Assembly: GCF_013294005.1 (NCBI RefSeq)
Contig: NZ_JABSNK010000005.1
Span: 186,001 to 250,000 of the forward strand
DNA from: Flavobacterium gelidicaeli
Lineage (GTDB): Bacteria > Bacteroidota > Bacteroidia > Flavobacteriales > Flavobacteriaceae
Direction of reading: 5' to 3'
Length of the DNA: 64,000 nt
The notes beneath the pieces are model-generated. The model made no database searches and was not told the DNA's origin. It saw only the letters and a list, made by a program, of their open reading frames with translations. Numbering within the stretch: the first letter of the stretch is position 1; each line of letters starts with the position of its first letter. Of this stretch, positions 26,267 through 35,508 are shown in pieces. The translations under genes and the position numbers were made by a program.

Positions 26267-27982
26267 CTATCTCATCCAATTTTCTATTTTCTCTTCTTTA
26301 AAATATTTTCTCTTTATCTCGCTTTTTTTTATATCTCCTACTTTATCTATTATATTTGGAATTGAAAGTAATTTCTTTTTAACTTCTTCATCTATTTTAT
26401 CATTTTCATTAACTAATTTTTCAATTATAAGATAAGAATAAAAAAATCTAAAAGTTTCAAAATCAATGCCATCAATAAAAGTTTCTAAAAACTCAATTCC
26501 TGTTTTTTCAATTATTATCTTTGCTGCCAAATCCGGAAAAATGTTTTTATATAAATCATTAAAAATTAAGTCTTTGTCAAAAATATAAAAAATATCCTTT
26601 TTATCTGAAGTTTGCTGTAAAACCTCAATTTCATCAGCAATAATATTTATAAATACTTCATATTCATTTCTTTCTTGGTAAGCAAAAATTAAATTTTTCA
26701 TTATCATCATTGTACCATTAACATTAATTGTACCCTTAGAAATATTATAAACAATTAAATATGTTAAGTAATTTATGTTTTGTGAGTTCAAGCATATTTT
26801 TCTCCACAATAAGAAATTATCTGATCTATGCACAAAAATATTACTATGAATAAAATCTTTTATACATATATCAAAAAAGGGTTCAATCTGATAAAATAAA
26901 ATATAATTTATCATTCTTTTCCAAAAATCCGAAACGTAACTAGGTCTTAAATATTGCAGTTCATAAGGCTTTGCATAAATAATTTTTAAACAATCGTAAA
27001 TTAATTCCGCAGACATAATTTCAATAACCTTTTGAGGCTTTAAAGAAAATAGATTAACATCTCCTACTATCTTTAACTCAATTTCTCTTGGGACTTCATA
27101 TTTAGTAAGTAACATAGCCTTAATCCATCTTTGGTCTATTCTATTTGAATTTATGAGCCTTAGTATCAATTTTCTCTCTCTTAAATTTAATACTTCCCAA
27201 TAACTAGTCATTATCTTTAAATTGTATAAGCAAAAAATTGAATTATTGTTTGATAAAATTCTTTCAATTAAATTCTTTCTTAATTCAACATTCCCTTTTG
27301 TAAATTCTATTAAGTCATCAGCGATACCCATTTCATAATCTGAAAATTCAATCTTATTTTTAATTTTCAATTCTATTCTTTTTAACCAGGTATTAAAAAC
27401 TTCTATACCATTTTCAATAGTCAAATATTTCATCGATGTTTTCATCGTATTTCCAAATCTTCCGTAATTTAAAGAAATATTTGGAGGCAAACTATTTGAA
27501 AAAATAGGAAATATTTGTCCCCAAATATTCCAAAGCTCTATAGTTTCTTCTTTAGAAAATATTTTCCAATCAATACACTCTCCCGAATAATCAACTGAAA
27601 AGGTTGTCAATAAATTATTTGCTCTAATTGCAATTTCTTGCCTACATAATAATTTTTTAAAAAGGTCAAAAACTATACTTTTCACTTCATCTGTTTGTTT
27701 ATTCCAACTTAATAAACTGCCCCATATTCCATAAAAAACAACTGTAGGGTGTACATCATTAAAAAATTTTTCTATGAGTAAAACTTCATTTTTATCTATT
27801 TTAGATTGAAAAAAAATCTTCGCAACTTGCTTTCTAATAAAAACTTCCTCGTAGGTAAGAAGTGAATTAATTAAATCCTTTTGGAGTTTATAATATACTT
27901 TTCCACTAGCTAATAATCTATAGTAATTAACAAAACTCCAAACATCAAACAATTTAACATTTTCGTTATTAAGTAGTTTCAT
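26267..27982 (-). CDS. Helical-repeat protein, probable C-terminal part of the STAND defence gene
   Basis: ORF of 571 residues from the ATG at 27982, all helical, with HEAT-like pairs (EEVFIRKQVAKIFFQS, NDVHPTVVFYGIWGSLLSW). No enzyme motif. The frame stays open a further 35 codons upstream to 28087, with plausible protein sequence (NWYNHEVPFIGKESNIRDYF) but no ATG, GTG or TTG. This extension overlaps the end of the STAND gene in the -1 frame. I infer that it is the sensor-repeat half of that protein, split by a one-base indel, or else reached by frameshifting. Very AT-rich, like its partner and unlike the flanks. Confidence 0.6.
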   Translation of the reverse strand: MKLLNNENVKLFDVWSFVNYYRLLASGKVYYKLQKDLINSLLTYEEVFIRKQVAKIFFQSKIDKNEVLLIEKFFNDVHPTVVFYGIWGSLLSWNKQTDEVKSIVFDLFKKLLCRQEIAIRANNLLTTFSVDYSGECIDWKIFSKEETIELWNIWGQIFPIFSNSLPPNISLNYGRFGNTMKTSMKYLTIENGIEVFNTWLKRIELKIKNKIEFSDYEMGIADDLIEFTKGNVELRKNLIERILSNNNSIFCLYNLKIMTSYWEVLNLRERKLILRLINSNRIDQRWIKAMLLTKYEVPREIELKIVGDVNLFSLKPQKVIEIMSAELIYDCLKIIYAKPYELQYLRPSYVSDFWKRMINYILFYQIEPFFDICIKDFIHSNIFVHRSDNFLLWRKICLNSQNINYLTYLIVYNISKGTINVNGTMMIMKNLIFAYQERNEYEVFINIIADEIEVLQQTSDKKDIFYIFDKDLIFNDLYKNIFPDLAAKIIIEKTGIEFLETFIDGIDFETFRFFYSYLIIEKLVNENDKIDEEVKKKLLSIPNIIDKVGDIKKSEIKRKYFKEEKIENWMR

Positions 27983-28050
27983 TTTTACTATTTCTACATT
28001 TTCTTCAGATATAGTATTTACAAAATAATCCCTAATATTACTCTCTTTAC

Positions 28051-30078
28051 CTATAAATGGAACCTCATGATTGTACCAATTAATTGATCAGTATCCGTGT
28101 TCCCTCTATTAATAATGTCAATAATTTTGCTCTTTTCTTTTTCGCTATTGATATCTCCAATTATATTAATTAAATTAATTGAAGAATAATCTTCGACAGA
28201 TGGGTAAATAGAATTATTAGCTAAAAACATTATTTCTTTAATATTATCTCTAAATCTAATGTCTATTCTATTATAAATTAATGTGAGTTGTTTACAAGAG
28301 AATAAAGTTGTGTTCGGACTAATACAAACAATTGATTTTTTTAAATACTTAATATTTTGCATTTGATCATCATAACTTTTCTTGAAAAACAAATTTCGTC
28401 CTACTTCAAAATAATTAGGATGAGAAAATAACAATTTGTTATTCTCCATTTTAATAAAACCTCTTTCTTCAAAATAACCTATACTTTTTTTAAACTTCTT
28501 TTTTATTTTAGCAATTTTTAAATACTTAGGATATGTAATTTTCTTATTTAAAATTTGAATTATTTTTGTTTGTTTAAATACTGAATACTTCATGTCATCC
28601 TCACCTAAAATAAAGCCTAAATCATTAATGCAAATTCCAGTATTATTATCACTACAAGTAGAAAGCACTCCTAATATTTTTGAACACTCATAATTTTCAT
28701 TTAGTAAGTCATCCGAAATATCCTTCGAATTATGTCGCGCTATGGTAATTAATTCAGCTAATGACTTGGATTTTAATTTATTCGAATCATATCTTGATAA
28801 GTAATCTAATTGACCAACTTGTATCTTATGTTGTGTTTCGCTTTTGATATGCTCACTAACAGTTCTAATAATTTCAATATTGATATTTCGTTTACTTGAA
28901 AACTTGATCCAAAAATCTAATATCAAATTATTATCATCTTCAGTTAAGCTTATAAAATTTTCAACTATCTTATCCGTAGTAAATACTTCTTCTAAAATTT
29001 CGATTTTACTTGTAATGATTAACTTATGATTTAAAGATAAACTATTAGAAATATTAATTATTTTGTTTTTAATATAATTGGACTCACTTTTCGGTTTTAT
29101 GTGCCCAAAAGGATCTTCAAAAATTATAATTTTATCTTCTTCTTTGTTCTTGTTGAAGAAATTTTCAATTTGAAAAAAATCACTTGAAATAGTTATTGAG
29201 TTATATCCTTTATCTATAAAATAATTAGCGGTTTTTTTAGCTAATTCAGTTTTGCCACATTGTGAAATTCCTGTTAACAATAATAAATTTGAGTTTTCTA
29301 AAATTTCTATCGCCTGATCTTCTTCTTTTCTATTAATATAATTTTCTGAAAGAGAATATTTACTTACCTTAAATTTTGAAATAAATTTTTTGAAATCTGG
29401 AATAATATCAACTTTTAAATCTCTACCTTGTTTTACAATTGTTAATAGCTTTAAATACAAATTATCTGAAAGGGATTGTGGAATAGAAAACTTTTTATTT
29501 AAACAATTCAAAATCTCATTATCAATCTTTTTTTCTTCCATTTGTTCCCAAATCAAAGTATTATCTATTAATATTTTAATCTCAGATTTATTTAATTTAT
29601 TTGAAAAATTATTACAGAATGCTTTTCTTTTGATTCCTAAAGGTGTATCTTTAAATTTCACTACTTTTAATTCCTTTTTAAATTCTGTAGTAACTTCTTG
29701 AGAAATAACATTATTATTGGAATTAATTAGAGGAAATTCTTTTAAAAATACCAAAGCTTCATCATTACATCTTGAACGAGTAATAAATAAACATTTGGAC
29801 TTTTCGTCTTTAATCCTTAATAATAAATTATTAGTACTACTTCTTTCTTGAAAGTGTGATAACCATTCTATAATACTTGATAAACCAATATTATTTTTCT
29901 CTCTCTTTATTTGTATCTCAATGAAATTATGATTTTCATCAATGAAAGTAATATCTTCACTTCCTATCTTTTCAACATATAGTTTTGATTTAAAATCATT
30001 ACAATGTAAGAGCGCAAATAAAACAGTTACTTTATACTGATATTCATAACCTTTAACACCTTCAATAGCTACGCTCAT
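28051..30078 (-). CDS. PD-(D/E)xK nuclease plus STAND-like NTPase, candidate anti-phage protein
   Basis: ORF of 675 residues. Residues 1-150 look like a Cap4/DUF4297-type endonuclease: GYEYQYKVTVLFALL, Glu36, GSEDITF (Asp42) and IEIQIKRE with Glu54-x-Gln56-x-Lys58. A P-loop NTPase follows (about 240-450): Walker A GISQCGKT (270-277), Walker B KIIIFED (316-322), and a SKIEILEE sensor-like stretch, resembling nSTAND3/Avs-type NTPases. A winged-helix-like region (about 480-600) ends the ORF. STAND proteins oligomerise after sensing a phage protein and activate the fused effector, here DNA cleavage. The C-terminal sensor repeats seem to sit in the next ORF in the -1 frame. The gene is much more AT-rich than its neighbours, suggesting transfer. 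Confidence 0.75.
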   Translation of the reverse strand: MSVAIEGVKGYEYQYKVTVLFALLHCNDFKSKLYVEKIGSEDITFIDENHNFIEIQIKREKNNIGLSSIIEWLSHFQERSSTNNLLLRIKDEKSKCLFITRSRCNDEALVFLKEFPLINSNNNVISQEVTTEFKKELKVVKFKDTPLGIKRKAFCNNFSNKLNKSEIKILIDNTLIWEQMEEKKIDNEILNCLNKKFSIPQSLSDNLYLKLLTIVKQGRDLKVDIIPDFKKFISKFKVSKYSLSENYINRKEEDQAIEILENSNLLLLTGISQCGKTELAKKTANYFIDKGYNSITISSDFFQIENFFNKNKEEDKIIIFEDPFGHIKPKSESNYIKNKIINISNSLSLNHKLIITSKIEILEEVFTTDKIVENFISLTEDDNNLILDFWIKFSSKRNINIEIIRTVSEHIKSETQHKIQVGQLDYLSRYDSNKLKSKSLAELITIARHNSKDISDDLLNENYECSKILGVLSTCSDNNTGICINDLGFILGEDDMKYSVFKQTKIIQILNKKITYPKYLKIAKIKKKFKKSIGYFEERGFIKMENNKLLFSHPNYFEVGRNLFFKKSYDDQMQNIKYLKKSIVCISPNTTLFSCKQLTLIYNRIDIRFRDNIKEIMFLANNSIYPSVEDYSSINLINIIGDINSEKEKSKIIDIINRGNTDTDQLIGTIMRFHL

Positions 30079-30410
30079 CTTAATTGAATTAAAAACATTA
30101 ACAAATAAAAACTAAAATTTATTCTGAAATTTTATCATTTTCCCATAAAACAAATTCAACTTCACACTGAACTTCTTCCCACTCCCCAACCCACTAGCAT
30201 TCCCCTGATTAAACTGCACCATTTCCACCAAAAATTCTGCTATCAAAACCTCTTAAAGATACAAACAGATTTTCCATAATCTAATTTCAAATTTAGTAAA
30301 TATAAAACCACAAAAATGCATATTTATAAAAAAACAGCGCACGAAAAAACCCGCAAAATCACTTTTGCGGGTTCTCTTTATTTTCTTTATTCTTTTCTCT
30401 AAGCTAAGAA
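30079..30410. other. Intergenic region with C-rich tract and decayed ORFs
   Basis: Between the defence-like gene and the ychF terminator. On the minus strand a -7 box TAAATTTG (30288-30295) precedes a 22-codon ORF (MENLFVSLRGFDSRIFGGN..., from 30277). A second frame over the same stretch ends ASGLGSGKKFSVKLNLFYGK. Both look like fragments of former genes. C runs at 30178-30180, 30184-30187, 30190-30192 and 30202-30205 give a G-quadruplex-like pattern on the minus strand. Confidence 0.45.
30344..30376 (-). terminator. Terminator after ychF
   Basis: An 11-bp stem (AACCCGCAAAA at 30348-30358 with TTTTGCGGGTT at 30363-30373) with a T run on the minus strand. Confidence 0.82.
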
Positions 30411-31505
30411 TTACACGTTAAAACGGAAGTGCATTACATCCCCATCTTTTACGATATATTCTTTTCCTTCTACTTTGAATTTACCGGCTTCTTTACATTT
30501 AGCTTCTGAACCGTAATGAACGAAATCTTCATAGGCGATAACTTCAGCACGGATGAATCCTTTTTCGAAATCAGTGTGGATTACTCCTGCTGCTTGTGGC
30601 GCAGTTGATCCTATGTTGATTGTCCATGCACGAACTTCTTTTACACCAGCGGTAAAGTAGGTTTGTTGCTTTAATAATTTATAAGCTGCACGAATTAAAA
30701 CTGATGCTCCTGGCTCAGTTAATCCCATATCTTCAAGAAAAACTTGACGCTCTTCAAAACTTTCTAACTCAGTGATATCAGCCTCTGCTCCTACTGAAAG
30801 AATAATAACCTCAGCATCTTCGTCTTTTACTAATTCTTTAACTAGATCAACATATTTGTTTCCGTTTACAGCTGAATTTTCGTCAACATTACATACATAC
30901 AAAACTGGTTTTGCAGTAATTAATTGAAAAGATTCCATTAGAACCTCTTCATCATTATTTTCAAGTGTAATTGTTCTAGCCGACTTTGCTTGTAAAAGAT
31001 TTTCTCTAATTCGGTCTAATAGTCCTTTTTCTGTAATTGCCTCTTTGTTTCCTGTTTTTGCAGCACGATTCACTTTTTCTAGACGTTTTTCAACGGTATC
31101 TAAATCTTTTAACTGCAATTCAATATCAATCGTTTCTTTGTCACGAATAGGGTTTACATTACCATCAACGTGAACAATGTTATCGTTATCAAAACAACGT
31201 AAAACGTGAATAATAGCATTACACTCTCTAATGTTTCCAAGGAATTGATTTCCTAATCCCTCTCCTTTACTTGCTCCTTTTACTAATCCAGCGATATCAA
31301 CAATATCAACTGTTGCCATTTGTACACGTTCTGGTTTTACTAGTTCCTCTAATTTATTAATACGAGGATCTGGTACGTTTACAACACCTATATTAGGTTC
31401 GATAGTACAAAAAGGAAAGTTAGCACTTTGCGCTTTTGCATTTGACAAACAATTAAACAAAGTTGACTTTCCAACATTAGGTAACCCTACAATTCCTGCT
31501 TTCAT
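30411..31505 (-). CDS. ychF: Redox-regulated ATPase YchF (OLA1 family)
   Basis: Cytosolic P-loop ATPase of 364 residues, the standard length. G1 is GLPNVGKSTLFN at the N-terminus, switch regions include DIAGLVKGASKGEGLGNQFL, and the C-terminal TGS-like domain has AWTINIGSTAPQAAGVIHTDF and KEYIVKDGDVMHFRFNV. YchF prefers ATP over GTP and binds the ribosome; it modulates stress responses. A -7 box TATATTTG lies at 31568-31575 on the minus strand. Highly conserved with no anomalies. Confidence 0.96.
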   Translation of the reverse strand: MKAGIVGLPNVGKSTLFNCLSNAKAQSANFPFCTIEPNIGVVNVPDPRINKLEELVKPERVQMATVDIVDIAGLVKGASKGEGLGNQFLGNIRECNAIIHVLRCFDNDNIVHVDGNVNPIRDKETIDIELQLKDLDTVEKRLEKVNRAAKTGNKEAITEKGLLDRIRENLLQAKSARTITLENNDEEVLMESFQLITAKPVLYVCNVDENSAVNGNKYVDLVKELVKDEDAEVIILSVGAEADITELESFEERQVFLEDMGLTEPGASVLIRAAYKLLKQQTYFTAGVKEVRAWTINIGSTAPQAAGVIHTDFEKGFIRAEVIAYEDFVHYGSEAKCKEAGKFKVEGKEYIVKDGDVMHFRFNV

Positions 31506-31567
31506 GATATTTATATTTACAAATAGCTTTTACAACTATACGTTTTAGTATTTACTTTAAAATTTTG

Positions 31568-31575
31568 CAAATATA
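31568..31575 (-). promoter_or_regulatory. Probable -7 box of ychF
   Basis: Minus-strand TATATTTG fits TAnnTTTG, 62 bases before the ychF start. The rest of the 302-base gap up to the receptor gene is AT-rich with no other gene. Confidence 0.4.
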
Positions 31576-31807
31576 CCATTTAATAAATGCAAGTACTCAA
31601 AATCGTTAAATTATTGTTTTGAAAGATTCTATTTCAGGTTTATTTTATTTTAAATTATAAAAAAAAGCAATATTATAAATAGATATCACTTTTTACACCC
31701 CATTTAACTAATAAATCTCAAGTTTTTATGAAAAATACTGAATTGCTAAAATTTTGTTAAAAAATTTGTATATTGCAGTCAGAAACGAACCAAAAACCAA
31801 ATTATTT

Positions 31808-34480
31808 ATGAAAAAAATCACACTACTATTTTTATTACTAAATGTCAGTTTTCTTTTTGCACAAAAAGAAATTACTGGAGTAGTAAAAGACAACTCTGGA
31901 TCTGGGTTACCCGGGGTAAATGTTGTAGAGAAAGGAACTCAAAATGGCGTTTCGACTGATATGGACGGAGCCTACAAAATAAAAGTAAAAGAGGGAGCTA
32001 CATTAATTTTTAGCTACATAGGTTTTTCATCTGTAGAGAGAGTGGCGACAAATAACGTCATTAATATCACTCTTAAATCTGAAGGTGGAGAAGTTTTACA
32101 AGACATTGTTATTGTAGGGTCTAGGAACGCTAAAAGAACAGTAGTTAATTCTGCTGTGCCAATTGACGTAATTAATGTTAAGGACATCACTACTCAAAGT
32201 GGTAAATTAGAAATCAATGAATTGTTACAATATGTTGCACCTTCATTTAATGCTAACAAACAATCTGGTTCTGACGGATCGGATCACGTTGATCCAGCAT
32301 CTTTAAGAGGACTGGGACCTGACCAGACCTTAGTTTTAATTAACGGAAAAAGAAGACACCAATCATCATTGATTAACCTATTTGGTACTCGTGGTCGTGG
32401 AAATACTGGAACGGATTTGAATGCAATTCCTGCTAGCTCAATCAAGCGAATAGAAATTTTGAGAGATGGAGCTGCTGCACAATATGGTTCTGATGCGATT
32501 GCTGGAGTTGTAAACATTGTACTGAATGACACTGTGGATGAATTCACTGGATCAGTAACTTATGGCGTGTACAATACTAATGCAAAAGGAGATTTCCCTG
32601 CCGGAACAGCTAATACAGATAATAATCGTTTGGACCTGAATGGTAACGGAAATTCTATTGGTAAAAATCAATCCTTTGATGGTGGATCTGTCAAAGTGGG
32701 AGCAAATTATGGTGTAGCTATTGGTAACAAAGGTGGTTTTGCCAATTTCACAACAGAATATATAAACAAAAATAAAACATTAAGACCAGGATTTGATTTC
32801 AGAAAAGGTTTTGGTGAAGCAGCTATACAAGGATTCAATTTGTTTGCAAACATGATGGTTCCTGTATCTGATAAGACAGAAGTATATGCCTTTGGTGGTC
32901 GAAATTTTAGAGATACTGATGCTTATGCTTTTACTCGTAATGACGGGGCGAGAGTTGTAGAATCGATTTATCCAGGCGGATATAGCCCTAGAATCACTTC
33001 AAATATACTAGACAATTCAATTGCTGTTGGTTTCAGAACTACAACTACTGGTGGATGGAAACTAGACTTTAGCAACACAAACGGAAAAAATCTTTTTCAC
33101 TACTACGTAAAAGGAACATTAAATGCTTCCCTAGAGAATGCCTCTCCAACAGAATTTGATGCTGGTGGACATAGCTTAACACAAAATACGACTAATCTTG
33201 ACATCTCTAAAAATTACGATATTCTAGAAGGATTTAACGTTGCTTTTGGAAGTGAATATAGAACAGAGAAATTCACTATTTTCGCTGGTGAAGAAGGATC
33301 TTATGCTACCTATGATACTAATGGGAAAGCAATCATTGATCCAACAACACAAAGCGCTCCTATTGATGCAATCTCTGGTGATGCAAGACCTGGTGGTTCT
33401 CAAGGTTTCCCAGGTTATAGCCCTGCAAACACAGTAGACAAAACAAGATCTAATGTTTCTTTGTACTCAGATTTAGAACTGGATGTAACCAAAGCTTTTT
33501 TAGTGAGCGGAGCCGTTCGTTATGAAAACTACAGTGATTTTGGAAGTACATTGAACGGAAAGTTGGCTTTACGTATGAAAGTGAACGATAAATTCAACGT
33601 AAGAGGATCTGTAAGTACGGGATTTAGAGCACCTTCTTTGGCTCAAGTTTATTACAACTTACGTTTCACAAACTTTAGCGCAAGTGGAGCGTCAGAGGTT
33701 TTATTATCTCCAAACAACAGTCCAGTAACTAAAGCTTTTGGTATAAACAAACTAAATGAAGAGCGAGCATTGAATGCTTCTTTGGGATTCACTGCTAATT
33801 TTGGTGATTTCACTGCTACCGTTGATGGATATTATATTAAAGTAAAAGACCGTATTGTATTGACTGGATATTTTGATGCAACAGTATTCAATCTAGGAGT
33901 TGATAAAGCACAATTTTTTGTAAACGGTGCAGATACTAAAACAAGCGGATTGGATTTAGTTTTTGCATGGAAAAAGAAAATCGGTAGTCAAACTATTGGT
34001 GCTACCTTAGTAGGTAACATCAATGACATGAAAATAACCAAAGTAAAAAACGGAACTCTTGACGAGCAAATTTTCTTTGGAGAAAGAGAAAAAGCATTTC
34101 TTTTAGCATCTGCTCCCGCAAGTAAATTTGGTTTAAACCTTAGTTATGAAAGAAACAAACTGAACGCTGGACTCGCTTTTACTCGCTTTAGTGAAGTTAC
34201 ATTACTAGATTACCAAGCTATTGAGCCTACTGCAGATTATGCAAGTTTTGATGATAAAATACAACAAGCCGCTGATTTGTATACTGCTAAGATCACAACA
34301 GATTTAACAATTGGTTACAAACTATCTAAATCAACAAAATTAAGCCTTGGTGCAAATAATTTATTCAACATCTATCCTGACCAACAAGATGACTGGGTTG
34401 AAGGTGGTGGTTATTGGGATGCCGTTCAAATGGGTTTTGGGGGTGCTTACTACTATGCTAGACTTGGTTTTACTTTCTAA
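31808..34480 (+). CDS. TonB-dependent receptor
   Basis: Outer-membrane receptor of about 890 residues. I start at 31808 because MKKITLLFLLLNVSFLFAQ is a proper signal peptide; the frame opens 18 codons earlier. Carboxypeptidase-regulatory domain (KEITGVVKDNSGSGLPGVNVVEKGT), then a plug with SLRGLGPDQTLVLINGKRRH and RIEILRDGAAAQYGSDAIAGVVN, then the barrel ending GAYYYARLGFTF with the expected terminal Phe. The plug type is the large general group seen in Bacteroidetes and proteobacteria. No SusD neighbour. The ligand is unknown. A strong terminator follows. Confidence 0.92.
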   Translation: MKKITLLFLLLNVSFLFAQKEITGVVKDNSGSGLPGVNVVEKGTQNGVSTDMDGAYKIKVKEGATLIFSYIGFSSVERVATNNVINITLKSEGGEVLQDIVIVGSRNAKRTVVNSAVPIDVINVKDITTQSGKLEINELLQYVAPSFNANKQSGSDGSDHVDPASLRGLGPDQTLVLINGKRRHQSSLINLFGTRGRGNTGTDLNAIPASSIKRIEILRDGAAAQYGSDAIAGVVNIVLNDTVDEFTGSVTYGVYNTNAKGDFPAGTANTDNNRLDLNGNGNSIGKNQSFDGGSVKVGANYGVAIGNKGGFANFTTEYINKNKTLRPGFDFRKGFGEAAIQGFNLFANMMVPVSDKTEVYAFGGRNFRDTDAYAFTRNDGARVVESIYPGGYSPRITSNILDNSIAVGFRTTTTGGWKLDFSNTNGKNLFHYYVKGTLNASLENASPTEFDAGGHSLTQNTTNLDISKNYDILEGFNVAFGSEYRTEKFTIFAGEEGSYATYDTNGKAIIDPTTQSAPIDAISGDARPGGSQGFPGYSPANTVDKTRSNVSLYSDLELDVTKAFLVSGAVRYENYSDFGSTLNGKLALRMKVNDKFNVRGSVSTGFRAPSLAQVYYNLRFTNFSASGASEVLLSPNNSPVTKAFGINKLNEERALNASLGFTANFGDFTATVDGYYIKVKDRIVLTGYFDATVFNLGVDKAQFFVNGADTKTSGLDLVFAWKKKIGSQTIGATLVGNINDMKITKVKNGTLDEQIFFGEREKAFLLASAPASKFGLNLSYERNKLNAGLAFTRFSEVTLLDYQAIEPTADYASFDDKIQQAADLYTAKITTDLTIGYKLSKSTKLSLGANNLFNIYPDQQDDWVEGGGYWDAVQMGFGGAYYYARLGFTF

Positions 34481-34511
34481 AGAAAAGTAAAGCTTTTAAA
34501 ATAATAAACAT

Positions 34512-34572
34512 CATCCTAATATTATCAATATACTTGTAAAGAAATTGTTTATAATATTAGGATGATTTTTTT
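34512..34572 (+). terminator. Terminator after the TonB receptor
   Basis: A 14-bp perfect stem (CATCCTAATATTAT with ATAATATTAGGATG, 34512-34525 and 34551-34564) followed by seven T. The remaining bases to 34876 hold no gene; a TAAATTTG -7 box for the next gene lies at 34840-34847. Confidence 0.88.
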
Positions 34573-34839
34573 ATGTCTATCACAATGTACGAGAGCAAAT
34601 AAACTCTTTATATCTATATCAAAAAAAAAGTAAAGACCAAAAAATCTTCGATAAAACATAACGCTTAGAAGTGGTTGCTAATTACAACAATATAGCAGTA
34701 AGAAGATGCAACTTATTACTGAAAAAGGGACTATCTACAATGGCTCTTTAATTATAGTAATTTTACTACTACGCAACTAGGCTATAAATACCATAACCTT
34801 TTAACATAAAAACATAATAGATAAATAGCATGATAGTTG

Positions 34840-34847
34840 TAAATTTG
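34840..34847 (+). promoter_or_regulatory. Probable -7 box of the secreted 178-residue protein gene
   Basis: TAAATTTG, 29 bases before the ATG at 34877; no -33 TTG at the normal distance. Confidence 0.4.
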
Positions 34848-34876
34848 CTTGATACAAATCTTTAAAAACAAAAATT

Positions 34877-35413
34877 ATGAAAACGATATTATTAGGATTG
34901 ACTGCTTTTTTATTTACAGTAAATATTCAAGCTCAAAATAAAAATGTAAAATCGGAGGTTACTACTAAGATCACTACAATCAAAGATTCTGAAGGTGAAA
35001 AAAAATTGATTAAAACACAGGAGATAAATGAAAATCAAGCCATTGAATTAATGGATGCTGACTCCAATGTACTTAATAAAAACACTAAAGAATCTCCTAT
35101 TAATGTAACCGCTACAACAAAAATCACTGCAGATGGTGTTACTCGATTAATTGATATAGACCGATCAGCTTATTATGATTTAGATGGTCAAAAATACCAA
35201 GTAACCACTGATAAAGTAGGATACACAATGACTTTTGCTAATGGAGAGAAAAAAGCTATTCTAAGAAAAACTTCGAATAACAATTATATTTATAAAGCAA
35301 AAGATAAAACTTCATATGGTTATTTTAATCAAGAAGGAAATCTAGTATTAGAAAATTATGACGAAGCTACAGATACTGTTACAGCAACAACTTATATATT
35401 AAATAAGGAGTAA
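34877..35413 (+). CDS. Secreted hypothetical protein
   Basis: Protein of 178 residues with a clear signal peptide (MKTILLGLTAFLFTVNIQAQ, cleavage after residue 20). The mature part is rich in Thr, Lys and Asp, with short beta units (VTATTKITADGVTRLIDID, YGYFNQEGNLVLENYDEAT). I do not recognise a family. It is alone between terminators, so it is independently expressed. Periplasmic or surface location is likely. Confidence 0.65.
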   Translation: MKTILLGLTAFLFTVNIQAQNKNVKSEVTTKITTIKDSEGEKKLIKTQEINENQAIELMDADSNVLNKNTKESPINVTATTKITADGVTRLIDIDRSAYYDLDGQKYQVTTDKVGYTMTFANGEKKAILRKTSNNNYIYKAKDKTSYGYFNQEGNLVLENYDEATDTVTATTYILNKE

Positions 35414-35433
35414 AACAATACTTTTTACATAAA

Positions 35434-35473
35434 ACTAAAAAATCCTGAATTTTAAAAATTCAGGATTTTTTAG
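35434..35473. terminator. Bidirectional terminator between convergent genes
   Basis: A stem of about 15 bp (AAAAATCCTGAATTTT with AAAATTCAGGATTTTT type arms) with A and T runs on the two sides, serving the secreted protein gene and the convergent gene at 35509-36672. Confidence 0.85.
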
Positions 35474-35508
35474 TTTATCATAAATTGTAATTAATAATAC
35501 TAAAAAAA

